This document shows positions 23,192 to 31,767 of a stretch of 34,666 bases of DNA, in pieces. Position numbers and translations under genes: made by a program. A model generated the notes under the pieces. That model worked only from the letters and a program-made list of their open reading frames with translations, was not told the origin of the DNA and made no database searches. How positions within the stretch are numbered: position 1 is the first letter of the stretch; each line of letters begins with the position of its first letter. The stretch lies in NCBI GenBank assembly GCA_027062285.1, contig JAMOTL010000055.1, positions 1-34,666 of the forward strand. Direction: 5' to 3'. The DNA comes from Nautiliaceae bacterium. Its GTDB lineage: Bacteria; Campylobacterota; Campylobacteria; Campylobacterales; Nautiliaceae.

Positions 23192-25243
23192 TCAGTTTAT
23201 ACGATATCCAGCCTCAGTTAAAAATCTACTAGGTTCATACTCCTGATTTCTAATTCTGTCGCGATTGGCTAAAGCAAAAAAAAGCTTGTCTTTAGCACGA
23301 GTTACAGCTACGTAAAAAAGACGCCTCTCCTCCTCAATTCCACCGGCAGGTTTTGAAAGTTTGATATTCGGAAATCTTCCTTCCATCATATCTACAATAT
23401 ACACCTCTTCAAACTCAAGCCCTTTACTAGCATGGACAGTTAATAGATTTACACCCTTGCCTTCGCTCATTTCACTCGCACCAAGCACCATAGCATTTAA
23501 AAATCTTTCAAGTTCCGTATAGTTTCTTAAAAGATTACCGAGTACTTTTACTTTATTTTGAATTTTATCTTTTGCTTCTTCAAATCTATCTTCGTCTATT
23601 TTTCCATTCTTATCTTTTGCTCTTTCCCTTGCCAGACTCATAACAATAATTTGAAACATTTTAGAATTTATAAGTTCGTTAAAAATCGACATCGGATTTT
23701 TCAATCTCTTAACTCGTTTTAAAAATTGATAAAAATAGTGTAAAAATTCCGCACCTTCTGTGGAAAGTTTCGGATGTCTCAAAATCGGATTTGATAAAAA
23801 CTCCTCTTCAAATCCCAAATCCTTAAACTTACTTACACTTCCAAGAGTTACAAAATCATCAAAAAGTCCCAATTGATAAGATGTTCTTTTTTTAGTGAAA
23901 ATTTTTTTTGTTGTATCAGGATTTAAAAAACCCTCTATTGCGTTACCGTCGCCAAGAATATTAAGTGCTTCAAATATTTCTCCTGCTATAGCACTGCCAA
24001 CGCCCTTGGCATATTCGAAAATATGAATGAATGCCATTATATCTTTTGGATTTATCAAAAAAGTAAGTATATCCAATGTAATTTTAATTTCTCTTGAATC
24101 AAAAAAACTGACTCCTCCCTTTCTTCTACACTCAATTCCTTTTTCCCTAAGCATTGCTTCAATCGCATCGGCACTTGAATTGTTTCTAAAAAGTACGGCA
24201 ATTTCATCTCTTTTTGTAGTTGATGTTAAAATTCTACTGGCAATATCCCTATATTCTTCAAAAGTATCGTTGTAAATAAGTACTTTTGGAAATTCTCCGC
24301 AATATCCTCTCGTAACTTCAAGAGTTTTAGGGTAAATTCTGGGGTTATTTTTTATAACTTTATTCGCTATATCTAAAATTTCTCCATAACTTCTGTAATT
24401 TTTTTTCAGAGTGTAAACTTTAGCGTTTTCATATCTTTTATCAAACGTAGAAATTATTGAAATATCAGCACCGTTAAAAGCGTAAATGCTTTGGTCGTAA
24501 TCACCTACACAAAAAAGACTGTTTTTTTTGACCGATTCTATGAATTCGTTTTGTAAAGGATTAGTGTCTTGGTACTCATCAACCAAAATTTCCTTATAAG
24601 GATTTTGAATTCCTGATTTTAACGCGTTAATCATTTCAATCAAAAGAGAATTGAAATCAACTAAATTATGTTCTTTTTTAACCATTTCGTATTCATCAAA
24701 AATATCTTCATAAATTATTGCGTATTCTTCTTGAGCGGGAGCTCTTGAAATCAGCCACTCTTCAAAACTTGGAGCATTCGAATTTAGATATAAAGAATAT
24801 AAATCAAAAAGATAATTAGCAGAATACGGTTTTTCTTCAATACCTAAACGTGAAAAATCTCTTTTATCATAAATCGATTTAAAAAGAATTCTTAAATCTT
24901 TCGGTTGTTTTAATACTAAATTTTTATTAAGTTTTTTAAGCCATTTATAACTGACTGAATGAAATGTCCCGGCTTCTATGTTTTTTGCCTGAGGCAAAAC
25001 ATTAGCAACTCTCTCTTTCATTTCGGCCGCCGCTTTATTCGTAAAAGTCAAAAGAAGTATCTCTTCTGGCTTTAAGCCTTCTTCCAAAAGATACGCAATT
25101 CTTCCGACTATTGTAGAAGTTTTGCCTGTCCCGGCACTCGCTATGACAAGATTGTGTCCAAGCGGCGCGGTTGCGGCTTGTAGTTGTTCGGTGTTTAATT
25201 TACTAAGAGGCAACTCCACCCTTTTTGGGTGGAATTGTATCAT
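23192..25243 (-). CDS. uvrD: UvrD/Rep-family ATP-dependent DNA helicase
   Basis: 683-residue superfamily 1A 3'-5' helicase. Q-motif LNTEQLQAAT, Walker A ASAGTGKTSTIV (about 35-46), motif Ia LTFTNKAAAEMKER, motif II VDEYQDTN, motif III GDYDQSIYAFNGAD, motif IV region LKKNYRS, motif V LLTVHASKGLEFEEVYI and motif VI EERRLFYVAVTRAKDKL. Involved in repair or replication restart; UvrD, Rep and PcrA cannot be separated by eye. The ATG overlaps the fliW stop (TAATG). However, a TTG at 25211-25213 with AAAGGGTGGAG in front would give the more usual short N-terminus MPLSKLNTEQ and lies at the foot of an 11-pair hairpin (25211-25237). Confidence 0.95.
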   Translation of the reverse strand: MIQFHPKRVELPLSKLNTEQLQAATAPLGHNLVIASAGTGKTSTIVGRIAYLLEEGLKPEEILLLTFTNKAAAEMKERVANVLPQAKNIEAGTFHSVSYKWLKKLNKNLVLKQPKDLRILFKSIYDKRDFSRLGIEEKPYSANYLFDLYSLYLNSNAPSFEEWLISRAPAQEEYAIIYEDIFDEYEMVKKEHNLVDFNSLLIEMINALKSGIQNPYKEILVDEYQDTNPLQNEFIESVKKNSLFCVGDYDQSIYAFNGADISIISTFDKRYENAKVYTLKKNYRSYGEILDIANKVIKNNPRIYPKTLEVTRGYCGEFPKVLIYNDTFEEYRDIASRILTSTTKRDEIAVLFRNNSSADAIEAMLREKGIECRRKGGVSFFDSREIKITLDILTFLINPKDIMAFIHIFEYAKGVGSAIAGEIFEALNILGDGNAIEGFLNPDTTKKIFTKKRTSYQLGLFDDFVTLGSVSKFKDLGFEEEFLSNPILRHPKLSTEGAEFLHYFYQFLKRVKRLKNPMSIFNELINSKMFQIIVMSLARERAKDKNGKIDEDRFEEAKDKIQNKVKVLGNLLRNYTELERFLNAMVLGASEMSEGKGVNLLTVHASKGLEFEEVYIVDMMEGRFPNIKLSKPAGGIEEERRLFYVAVTRAKDKLFFALANRDRIRNQEYEPSRFLTEAGYRIN
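25211..25237 (-). promoter_or_regulatory. Hairpin in the first codons of the helicase gene
   Basis: On the minus strand CAATTCCACCC, loop AAAAA, GGGTGGAGTTG gives 11 pairs (one G.U). It covers codons 3-11 and holds a possible secondary ribosome site and TTG start. The preceding ATGATACAATTC is identical to the sequence in front of the MFS gene hairpin. Confidence 0.45.
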
Positions 25244-25602
25244 TATTCTTTTATAAATTCCTTAAGTGGAGCATATCCATAATTATCCAAAATAACCTGG
25301 GCTACAGTATTGTTTTTAGGATTTATTAAAATTGGAGCTTTAAAATTAACTATCGATTCTTCAAAGGGATCTTTTTTGACTAAGTTACAATATACTAACG
25401 GAAGATTCTTTTCATTAATATCCAGCAGTACTTTTACATCACTCGGAACTTCAAAAGAATAATCTTTCATCAAAGAAAACGGATTTATTAAAATAAAACT
25501 GACATTTCCCAATCCTAAAATAGCGAAATTTTCGTCAATTTGTTTAAAAACCGCTTTGTTTTCTTTTTCAAATCCCGGAATTGGTTTTTTAATCTCTAAC
25601 AT
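25243..25602 (-). CDS. fliW: Flagellar assembly factor FliW
   Basis: 119 residues. FliW binds flagellin and the translational regulator CsrA, coupling flagellin supply to its translation. Visible family marks are the opening IPGFE, FAILGLGNVSFILINPF, VLLDINEKNLPLVYCNLV, FKAPILINPKNNTVAQVIL and the closing YAPLKEF. Length is slightly below the usual 130-150. The start codon is preceded by AAAAAGGAGAG, which can be hidden in a hairpin. It follows the antiporter gene and overlaps the helicase start by one base. No csrA is in the window. Confidence 0.93.
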   Translation of the reverse strand: MLEIKKPIPGFEKENKAVFKQIDENFAILGLGNVSFILINPFSLMKDYSFEVPSDVKVLLDINEKNLPLVYCNLVKKDPFEESIVNFKAPILINPKNNTVAQVILDNYGYAPLKEFIKE

Positions 25603-25603
25603 T

Positions 25604-25626
25604 TTCTCTCCTTTTTAAGGAGAAAA
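25604..25626 (-). promoter_or_regulatory. Hairpin pairing with the fliW Shine-Dalgarno
   Basis: On the minus strand TTTTCTCCTT, loop AAA, AAGGAGAGAA forms about ten pairs (one G.U). It completely hides the AAGGAG ribosome site two to three bases before the fliW ATG. It lies in the short gap after the antiporter stop (25634). AAGGAG contains the GGA core of CsrA sites. Confidence 0.5.
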
Positions 25627-25633
25627 GCAAAAA

Positions 25634-26842
25634 CTATTCCCGTTCGTATATAGGTTTAAACCATTTTAATAAAAGAGGAACGGAAATATTAAGTAAAAAA
25701 GTGGTAAACATAAGTGTATAAAACTCTTCTTTTGAGATAAGATGATTTTGGACGTATGCTATATTTATAACTATAAAAGCAAGCTCGGAGCGTCCTAACA
25801 TCCCTAAACCTATTAAGAAACTATCTTTATTGGAATACCCTCCCGTATATTTAGCCGCACTCGCAGCAGACAGTACTTGTAAAACCAATACACTTAAAAA
25901 AAGTACCAATGTAGAAAAAATTACATCTTTTATTACACTAAGTTCAAATAATATTTTACTACCTAAAAGTATAAAAAATACAGGACCAAATACAGTATAT
26001 GCCATTGTGTCAGTGATTTTTTCTATCTCTTTTGCTCTGTTTTGATTGCCTACTTCAAAATATTCTGCTTTTAATATCAGTCCTGCAAAATACGCACCGA
26101 TTGCCGGATGAAATCCAAGAATATGCGCCACATCCCCAAACATAAACACCAAAATGAAAACACCAAGAACTGCGTAATTCCCATTATCCACTATAAATAA
26201 ATATCTTATGCCTTTTTTATGAGGTACGATAAACTTTCCGACAAGATACACAAACCCGAAAAATGCCAAAACATCGAAAATAGTGTATAAGAGTTTTTCA
26301 AAATCTATTGTCAACTCTCCTCCGCTTGAGCCGCTGTTTAAGATAATTGGCAACAATACGGCAAGCCCTATTAAACTTAATACGTCATCGACAACGGCAC
26401 TGGTCATAATTCCCATAGCAGCGGGGGTTTTCTCGAGCCCTAAAGATTTTAGACTTACCATTGTAAGAGACACTGCGGTAGCGGTCATTGTAAGTCCCCA
26501 TATAAGAGCCGAAGTTGTTGAATAACCAAAAAGTTTAGCGGTAAAATACCCGGCCAAAAACGGGAAAATAGCCCCTATTACCGCTATTCCCCAAGCTTTT
26601 TTTAATCCTTTTATAAATTCGCTTAAATTTTCTTCAAATCCAAGAGCAAACATTACCAAGATAATACCAATTTCGCCTAAAAACTCTATTCTTTCATCTT
26701 CAGGCAAAAGTCCTAAATTTCCAAGAAACGCCCCTAAAATTATATACCATAAAACATCAACAGTATTTGTTTTTTTAGCAAGTATTTTTGCTATAAAAAC
26801 AGTTAAAAAAAGAATAAACATTTCAGTCCAGATGTAATGCAT
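25634..26842 (-). CDS. CPA2-family cation/proton antiporter (NapA/Kef type)
   Basis: 402 residues with 12-13 hydrophobic segments and no C-terminal TrkA-N domain, so only the membrane exchanger is present. The core region has MTATAVSLTM and, in the helix after it, MTSAVVDDVLSLIGL with the adjacent Asp-Asp pair typical of electrogenic Na+/H+ antiporters such as NapA (KefB/C have Gln-Asp). Conserved HPAIGAYFAGLI and GRSELAFIVINIAY are also seen. Likely sodium or pH homeostasis. The ATG overlaps the argB stop (TAATG). Confidence 0.9.
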   Translation of the reverse strand: MHYIWTEMFILFLTVFIAKILAKKTNTVDVLWYIILGAFLGNLGLLPEDERIEFLGEIGIILVMFALGFEENLSEFIKGLKKAWGIAVIGAIFPFLAGYFTAKLFGYSTTSALIWGLTMTATAVSLTMVSLKSLGLEKTPAAMGIMTSAVVDDVLSLIGLAVLLPIILNSGSSGGELTIDFEKLLYTIFDVLAFFGFVYLVGKFIVPHKKGIRYLFIVDNGNYAVLGVFILVFMFGDVAHILGFHPAIGAYFAGLILKAEYFEVGNQNRAKEIEKITDTMAYTVFGPVFFILLGSKILFELSVIKDVIFSTLVLFLSVLVLQVLSAASAAKYTGGYSNKDSFLIGLGMLGRSELAFIVINIAYVQNHLISKEEFYTLMFTTFLLNISVPLLLKWFKPIYERE

Positions 26843-27684
26843 TATTTTTCCTTGATTTCAGTACCGATACCTTCGCTTGTTAATAATTCCAAAAGTATGG
26901 AATGCTCTACTCTTCCATCAATAATATGAGCTTTTTCCACTCCTTTTTTAACAGCGTTTAATGCTGCGTCTACTTTTGGGATCATACCTCCGGCTATAGT
27001 TCCGTCATTTTTTAATTTTTCTATTTCGTCACTGCTGAGTGAGCTTAAAAGATTTCCTTCTTTATCTAAAACACCCGGCGTATCGGTTAAAAATATAACT
27101 CTTTTGGCATCAATTGCCACTGCTATTTCGCTTGCCGCAGTATCCGCATTTATATTGTATCCCGGATGAGTCGGTGAATCACCGGCTGCTATGGGAGCAA
27201 TTACAGGAATTAGATTCTCGCTTAAAAGTTTATTAATAAAAACTCCATCTATTGAAGTAATCTCACCGGTATAACCTATTAATGATTTTGCTTTCATAAA
27301 GCTCATATCTTTTCCGTTAATCCCTATGGCTTTTGCACCGTGCTGATTTAACATATTCACTATTTCTTTATTTATCTCTCCGCTTAAAACCATTTCGGCA
27401 ATTTTTATTGACTCTTCAGTCGTTACCCTCACCCCGTCTTTAAATTCCGTTTTGACGTTAAGGGCTTTTAAAATTTCCGTAATTCTTTTTCCTCCCCCGT
27501 GCACTATTACAGGCTTAATCCCGACCATATAAAGCATTAAAATATCCACAGCAAAACTCTCTTTTAGTTTTTCGTCAATCTGAGCGCTTCCCCCGTATTT
27601 TATCACTATGGTTTTACCGTAAAATTTTCTTATAAACGGAAGTGAATCAAGAAGGGTTTTTACCGTTTGAATTTTCTTTTGCAT
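26842..27684 (-). CDS. argB: Acetylglutamate kinase
   Basis: Phosphorylates N-acetylglutamate in arginine biosynthesis. 280 residues of the amino acid kinase fold. KTIVIKYGGSAQ (Lys/Gly phosphate loop), VHGGGKRITEIL (substrate loop), NINADTAASEIAVAI and FLTDTPGVLDKEGNL (ATP site), then GTIAGGMIPKVDAAL. The N-terminal TVKTLLDSLPFIRKF helix is the segment found in hexameric, arginine-inhibitable enzymes (those of the Thermotoga and Pseudomonas type), so feedback control by arginine is likely. It overlaps both neighbours by one base, embedded in a mixed-function operon. Confidence 0.97.
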   Translation of the reverse strand: MQKKIQTVKTLLDSLPFIRKFYGKTIVIKYGGSAQIDEKLKESFAVDILMLYMVGIKPVIVHGGGKRITEILKALNVKTEFKDGVRVTTEESIKIAEMVLSGEINKEIVNMLNQHGAKAIGINGKDMSFMKAKSLIGYTGEITSIDGVFINKLLSENLIPVIAPIAAGDSPTHPGYNINADTAASEIAVAIDAKRVIFLTDTPGVLDKEGNLLSSLSSDEIEKLKNDGTIAGGMIPKVDAALNAVKKGVEKAHIIDGRVEHSILLELLTSEGIGTEIKEK

Positions 27685-30617
27685 TATTCTCCTTTTTTAT
27701 GTGGTTTTGAATAAAAATATCCCTGAGCGCAGTCAATGCCAAGTTCTTTTAATATATTGTCTATTTCTTCATTTTCCACAAATTCTGCAATAACTTCAAT
27801 ATTGAGTTTATGAGCAAAATATACAATAGATTCAACAAGAATACGCGATTTTTTATTACGGTATATGTTTTTGATAAATTTAGCGTCAATTTTAACATAA
27901 TCTATCTCCAAATCCGCAATTTTTTCAAAATTACTGTTTTCCACCCCGAAATCGTCAATTGCTATTTTGTATCCTAGTTTCTTTAAGGTTTTAAGTTTAT
28001 AGTTAATTGCATTCATCTGTTTGTTTGCAATATTCTCAAGTATTTCAAATGTTACAGACGAAGGGTTTAACCCGTATTTTTTTGTTCTATTACAGATAAA
28101 ATCTATTAAATCATCCCTTAAAAAATCCTCTTCGGTCAGATTAATCGATACGTCAAAGCCGTATTCCTTAGCGGCTTTCATGCTTTTTTCTATCATTATA
28201 TTGGTCAAATCCGTAATAAATCCTGAAGTTTTGGCAATATCAATAAAATAATACGGAGTATATACCCTCTCTTTTACTATAAGTCTTGCGAGTGCTTCGT
28301 ATTTTACTATTTTTTTGTTTTTATAAGAATAAATCCCCTGAAAATACGGTTCAATTGAATATCCTTCTTCATTATGAATTGCTTTTAATAAATAATCATT
28401 AAATTTAAAAAAATCTTTAAGTTCTTTTTCCTCTTCTTTTTTAAATACAAAATATTCCGAGAGGTTCTTTTTTGCTGTTTTCAAAGCAATCGTCAAATGC
28501 CTGAGTATATCTTCATTATTTTCCGCTACACCGAAATAAAACGAGAGTTTAAAATAGAGATTGTTAATTTTTATTTCTTTATTAAAAGCTTCCTTTATTT
28601 TCTCAATATCTTTTTTATAGTCATTGCTAAAAATTATAAACTCATCCGCATCAAGCCTGTAGACGTTTTGTTTTATTTCTTTTAATTTTTTACATACAGC
28701 TCTTAATACCTCATCACCTACAGAAAAACCGTAAATTGAATTGATTTTGCTAAAATTTTTAATATTTGTAATAATTGCGTATTTTTCAGGGTTTTTATCA
28801 TCAACCATTTTCGCTATCGTATAACACCCAGCAACATTATCCACATAAATCGCTTTTAATTTTTCCGACACTGCCTTTTTAACTTCATCTTTTAGGCGTT
28901 TATTCATTTTTTTAAGCAATATATGTCTGTAATAAAAAAATACAGCTATTATAAAAAAAGATACAATTACACCTATCACAAGTTTATAATCAATTTTTGA
29001 AATAACCGCATACATATATTTTTTGGTAATGGAGTTTATTTCATTTGGCTCTATTGTATCAAGCGCTTTTGAGAGGGCATTGTAAAGATAAGGATATTTT
29101 TTATTTACAGCCATTGAGATATTGTAATTTATATCGCTATACCCAGAAACTTGCAAATTTAAAAGATATTTATAGTTTATATAACTTGCAACCGGCAGTA
29201 TGGCTAACGTATAATATGCCCTTCCCTCAGCCACCGCTTTAAAAGCATCAAGGGTCGTCTCAGTCTTTAATATCTTAATATTAGGATATTTTTGCTTTAA
29301 TATTTCAATCAGCGCACTGCTTTTCTGCCTGGCTAACGTTTTATTCAAAACTTCCTCTATAGAATTTATAAAAGGCGTGCCTTGACGCGTAATAAAAGCC
29401 ATTTTATATGTTAAATAAGGTTTGGTAAAGTAGGCAAATTTTTCACGTTCTTTTGTCTTAACAGCTTCAGCCAACAGCTGACATTTACCCTCTTTAAAGA
29501 GTTTCATACTCTCTTTCCAAGACCTGGTTTTTATTACGTTAAATTTTACGTTTAATTTATTTGCCGCTATTTTTAAAACATCCTGGGCAATTCCTTTGGG
29601 TTTTCCATCCTCAACATACTCAATCGGAGGCCAGTTAGGGTCTATGCATACATTAAAGACTTTATGTTGTTGCAAATACTCTTTTTCTTTTTCAGATAAA
29701 TATACTTTGCCGGGGTCATAAATAAAATTTTTAACGTCTTTTTTAACCTTCAATCCCAAAATTTTATAATAATTGCTGATTTCCTCTAGTCTGTTTAGAG
29801 ATATTTCGCCTATATTCTCACCTGCCAGTTTTTTTAAAACGTTTGCTTCATATTTTAAAGCCTCTTTTGACTTATGTAAAAGATTATATTTGTTATAAAT
29901 TAAATCAACCGTTTCGTCTATATGCGAAAAAGCCCATTTCCAGCCTTTTATTGTGGCTTTTAAAAATTTTTGCACCGTCTTTGGATTTTTAACAAAATAT
30001 TCTTTTGTAGTAAATATAATTCCGGAATAAAAATGAAAACCGTAATCTTTAGGCGAAAAAATTACAGGGGTGTAGCCTTTTTGTTTTAATAAAAACGGCT
30101 CATTTGAAATATAAACAGTAATGGCGTCATATTTTTTGTTTATCAAATCATTAATATTAAATGTTACGGGATAAAGTTTAAAATCACTCAGCTTTAAACC
30201 ATTACTTAAGAGCATAAGTTGAATACCGACCGGTATTTTTTTACCGTATTTTAATGCAAGTCTTTTATGTTTTAAATCATTTAAATCGGTAATATTGTAT
30301 TCCCTGATAGCCATCAGTGCATGGGGAGAATCCTGAAAAATCGCAGCTATTGCCTTAAACGGCTCGCCTTTTAAATATTTTTCAAATACGTCGATTTCTT
30401 CTATTCCGAAATCAGCCTTTTTTGATTTTACCGCATTCATTACGGTAATTTTAGGATTATAATACAAAAATTTTACATTAAGGCCCTCTTTTTGATAAAA
30501 CCCTTTTTCCTTTGCAACTATATATCCGGCAAATTCAAACTGCGGGAGCCAGTTAAACTGCAAGGTTACGTCTTTTGCAAAAAGCATTGCGGCAATTAAA
30601 AGAATTAAAAAACGCAT
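27684..30617 (-). CDS. Periplasmic-sensor GGDEF-EAL protein (c-di-GMP phosphodiesterase)
   Basis: 977 residues. A signal sequence (1-14) is followed by an NMT1/Thi5-like substrate-binding domain (about 17-290, LQFNWLPQFEFAGYIVAKEK) and a family 3 solute-binding domain (about 310-540, VCIDPNWPPIEYVEDGKPKG). One TM (about 544-565), a GGDEF-like domain (590-725) and an EAL domain (735-970) complete it. GGDEF is degenerate (LDADEF), so no cyclase activity is expected. The EAL catalytic set is complete: YEALARL, SINLTEEDF, FEILEN, IDDFG, YVKID, AEFVEN and QGY. It should degrade c-di-GMP in response to one or two periplasmic ligands. One base separates it from queC. Confidence 0.92.
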   Translation of the reverse strand: MRFLILLIAAMLFAKDVTLQFNWLPQFEFAGYIVAKEKGFYQKEGLNVKFLYYNPKITVMNAVKSKKADFGIEEIDVFEKYLKGEPFKAIAAIFQDSPHALMAIREYNITDLNDLKHKRLALKYGKKIPVGIQLMLLSNGLKLSDFKLYPVTFNINDLINKKYDAITVYISNEPFLLKQKGYTPVIFSPKDYGFHFYSGIIFTTKEYFVKNPKTVQKFLKATIKGWKWAFSHIDETVDLIYNKYNLLHKSKEALKYEANVLKKLAGENIGEISLNRLEEISNYYKILGLKVKKDVKNFIYDPGKVYLSEKEKEYLQQHKVFNVCIDPNWPPIEYVEDGKPKGIAQDVLKIAANKLNVKFNVIKTRSWKESMKLFKEGKCQLLAEAVKTKEREKFAYFTKPYLTYKMAFITRQGTPFINSIEEVLNKTLARQKSSALIEILKQKYPNIKILKTETTLDAFKAVAEGRAYYTLAILPVASYINYKYLLNLQVSGYSDINYNISMAVNKKYPYLYNALSKALDTIEPNEINSITKKYMYAVISKIDYKLVIGVIVSFFIIAVFFYYRHILLKKMNKRLKDEVKKAVSEKLKAIYVDNVAGCYTIAKMVDDKNPEKYAIITNIKNFSKINSIYGFSVGDEVLRAVCKKLKEIKQNVYRLDADEFIIFSNDYKKDIEKIKEAFNKEIKINNLYFKLSFYFGVAENNEDILRHLTIALKTAKKNLSEYFVFKKEEEKELKDFFKFNDYLLKAIHNEEGYSIEPYFQGIYSYKNKKIVKYEALARLIVKERVYTPYYFIDIAKTSGFITDLTNIMIEKSMKAAKEYGFDVSINLTEEDFLRDDLIDFICNRTKKYGLNPSSVTFEILENIANKQMNAINYKLKTLKKLGYKIAIDDFGVENSNFEKIADLEIDYVKIDAKFIKNIYRNKKSRILVESIVYFAHKLNIEVIAEFVENEEIDNILKELGIDCAQGYFYSKPHKKGE

Positions 30618-30618
30618 A

Positions 30619-31290
30619 CTAACCCTTGTACGGAATTTTATCTCTTATACCTGCTTTTTCAAACCCTTTTAGTCTAAGTCTACAGCTGTCACAAACACCA
30701 CACGCCGCATCTTCTTCTTTATAACAGCTCCATGTAAGTCCAAGAGGCACTCCGACTTCTATGGCTTTTTTTACTATATCTTCTTTTTTTAAATGAATTA
30801 AAGGAGTCTTTATTTGAATATTTGTTTCAGGTTTTGTACCGGCATTTATAGCTTTTTCCATGTAATTAATAAATTCCTCACGACAGTCAGGATATCCGCT
30901 GCTATCTTCCTCAACCACTCCGATATAAATTGCTTTGGCTTCTTCTTTTTCCGCAACAGCCGCGGCAATAGATAAAAAAATTCCGTTTCTAAACGGCACA
31001 TATGTAACAGGAACCCCGGGTTTCACTCCATCTGTCGGTACTTCTATATTTTCATCAGTAAGTGCTGAAGCACCTATTTGTTTAAAAAAAGGAATATCAA
31101 TTATATATCTTTTATTATCAGGAATTTTTAGATATTCACAAATATCATTAAAGGCTTTTAATTCTCTTTTTTCAGTTCTTTGCCCGTAATTAAAATGAAC
31201 GGGAACAATATCATAACCTTCATTTTTTGCGATAAAAGCGGTCGTTGTAGAATCCATTCCACCGCTTAATATGACTACAGCTTTTTTCAT
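30619..31290 (-). CDS. queC: 7-cyano-7-deazaguanine synthase QueC
   Basis: ATP-dependent conversion of 7-carboxy-7-deazaguanine to preQ0 in queuosine biosynthesis. 223 residues. PP-loop [15 protein letters not shown] at the N-terminus, [41 protein letters not shown], and the C-terminal zinc-binding Cys cluster [15 protein letters not shown]. The start is ATG with AAAAAGGC. It is the first gene of the long leftward operon and is divergent from ybeY. Confidence 0.97.
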   Translation of the reverse strand: MKKAVVILSGGMDSTTTAFIAKNEGYDIVPVHFNYGQRTEKRELKAFNDICEYLKIPDNKRYIIDIPFFKQIGASALTDENIEVPTDGVKPGVPVTYVPFRNGIFLSIAAAVAEKEEAKAIYIGVVEEDSSGYPDCREEFINYMEKAINAGTKPETNIQIKTPLIHLKKEDIVKKAIEVGVPLGLTWSCYKEEDAACGVCDSCRLRLKGFEKAGIRDKIPYKG

Positions 31291-31304
31291 TTATAGCCTT
31301 TTTG

Positions 31305-31310
31305 TATAAT
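31305..31310 (+). promoter_or_regulatory. -10 box of ybeY
   Basis: TATAAT in TTTTTGTATAATTTTAC, 21 bases before ATG 31332. AGCCTTTTT (31275-31303 region) and AAAAAGGCC (31318-31327 region) are partial inverted repeats because both divergent genes use an AAAAAGGC ribosome site. Confidence 0.45.
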
Positions 31311-31331
31311 TTTACTAAAAAAGGCCTTAAA

Positions 31332-31748
31332 ATGATAGATTTTGACAACAGAAGCGAATTTGAGTTTGATATTGATTTACTACAAGAGATATATGAAAGT
31401 CTTACGGATAAAGACATAGAACTGGTTCTTACTACGGATAAAGAGATACAAGAACTTAATAAAATATACAGAAATAAAGACAAACCTACAGACGTATTAA
31501 GTTTTCCTCTTGAAGAAATGCCAGGAATGCCTCTTGGAAGTATCATAATATCAGTAGATACGGCTAAAAGAGTAGCTAATGAATTGGGTCATTCGATAGA
31601 GGATGAAATAAAACTTCTTTTTATTCACGGTCTTTTACATCTATTGGGATACGATCATGAAACAGATAATGGGGAAATGAGAGAAAAAGAAGCTGAGATT
31701 ATAAAAAAATTTAATTTGCCGGAAAGCTTAATAATCAGAAATGAATAA
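31332..31748 (+). CDS. ybeY: Endoribonuclease YbeY (rRNA maturation)
   Basis: 138-residue zinc-dependent endoribonuclease for 16S rRNA 3'-end maturation and ribosome quality control. The metal site [11 protein letters not shown] is intact near the C-terminus, preceded by the conserved [14 protein letters not shown] and [12 protein letters not shown] chose ATG 31332 (AAGGCCTTAAA upstream), although the frame is open to a TTG 30 bases earlier that would overlap the -10 box. Confidence 0.96.
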   Translation: MIDFDNRSEFEFDIDLLQEIYESLTDKDIELVLTTDKEIQELNKIYRNKDKPTDVLSFPLEEMPGMPLGSIIISVDTAKRVANELGHSIEDEIKLLFIHGLLHLLGYDHETDNGEMREKEAEIIKKFNLPESLIIRNE

Positions 31749-31767
31749 TTTTAAAATTTAGATAACA

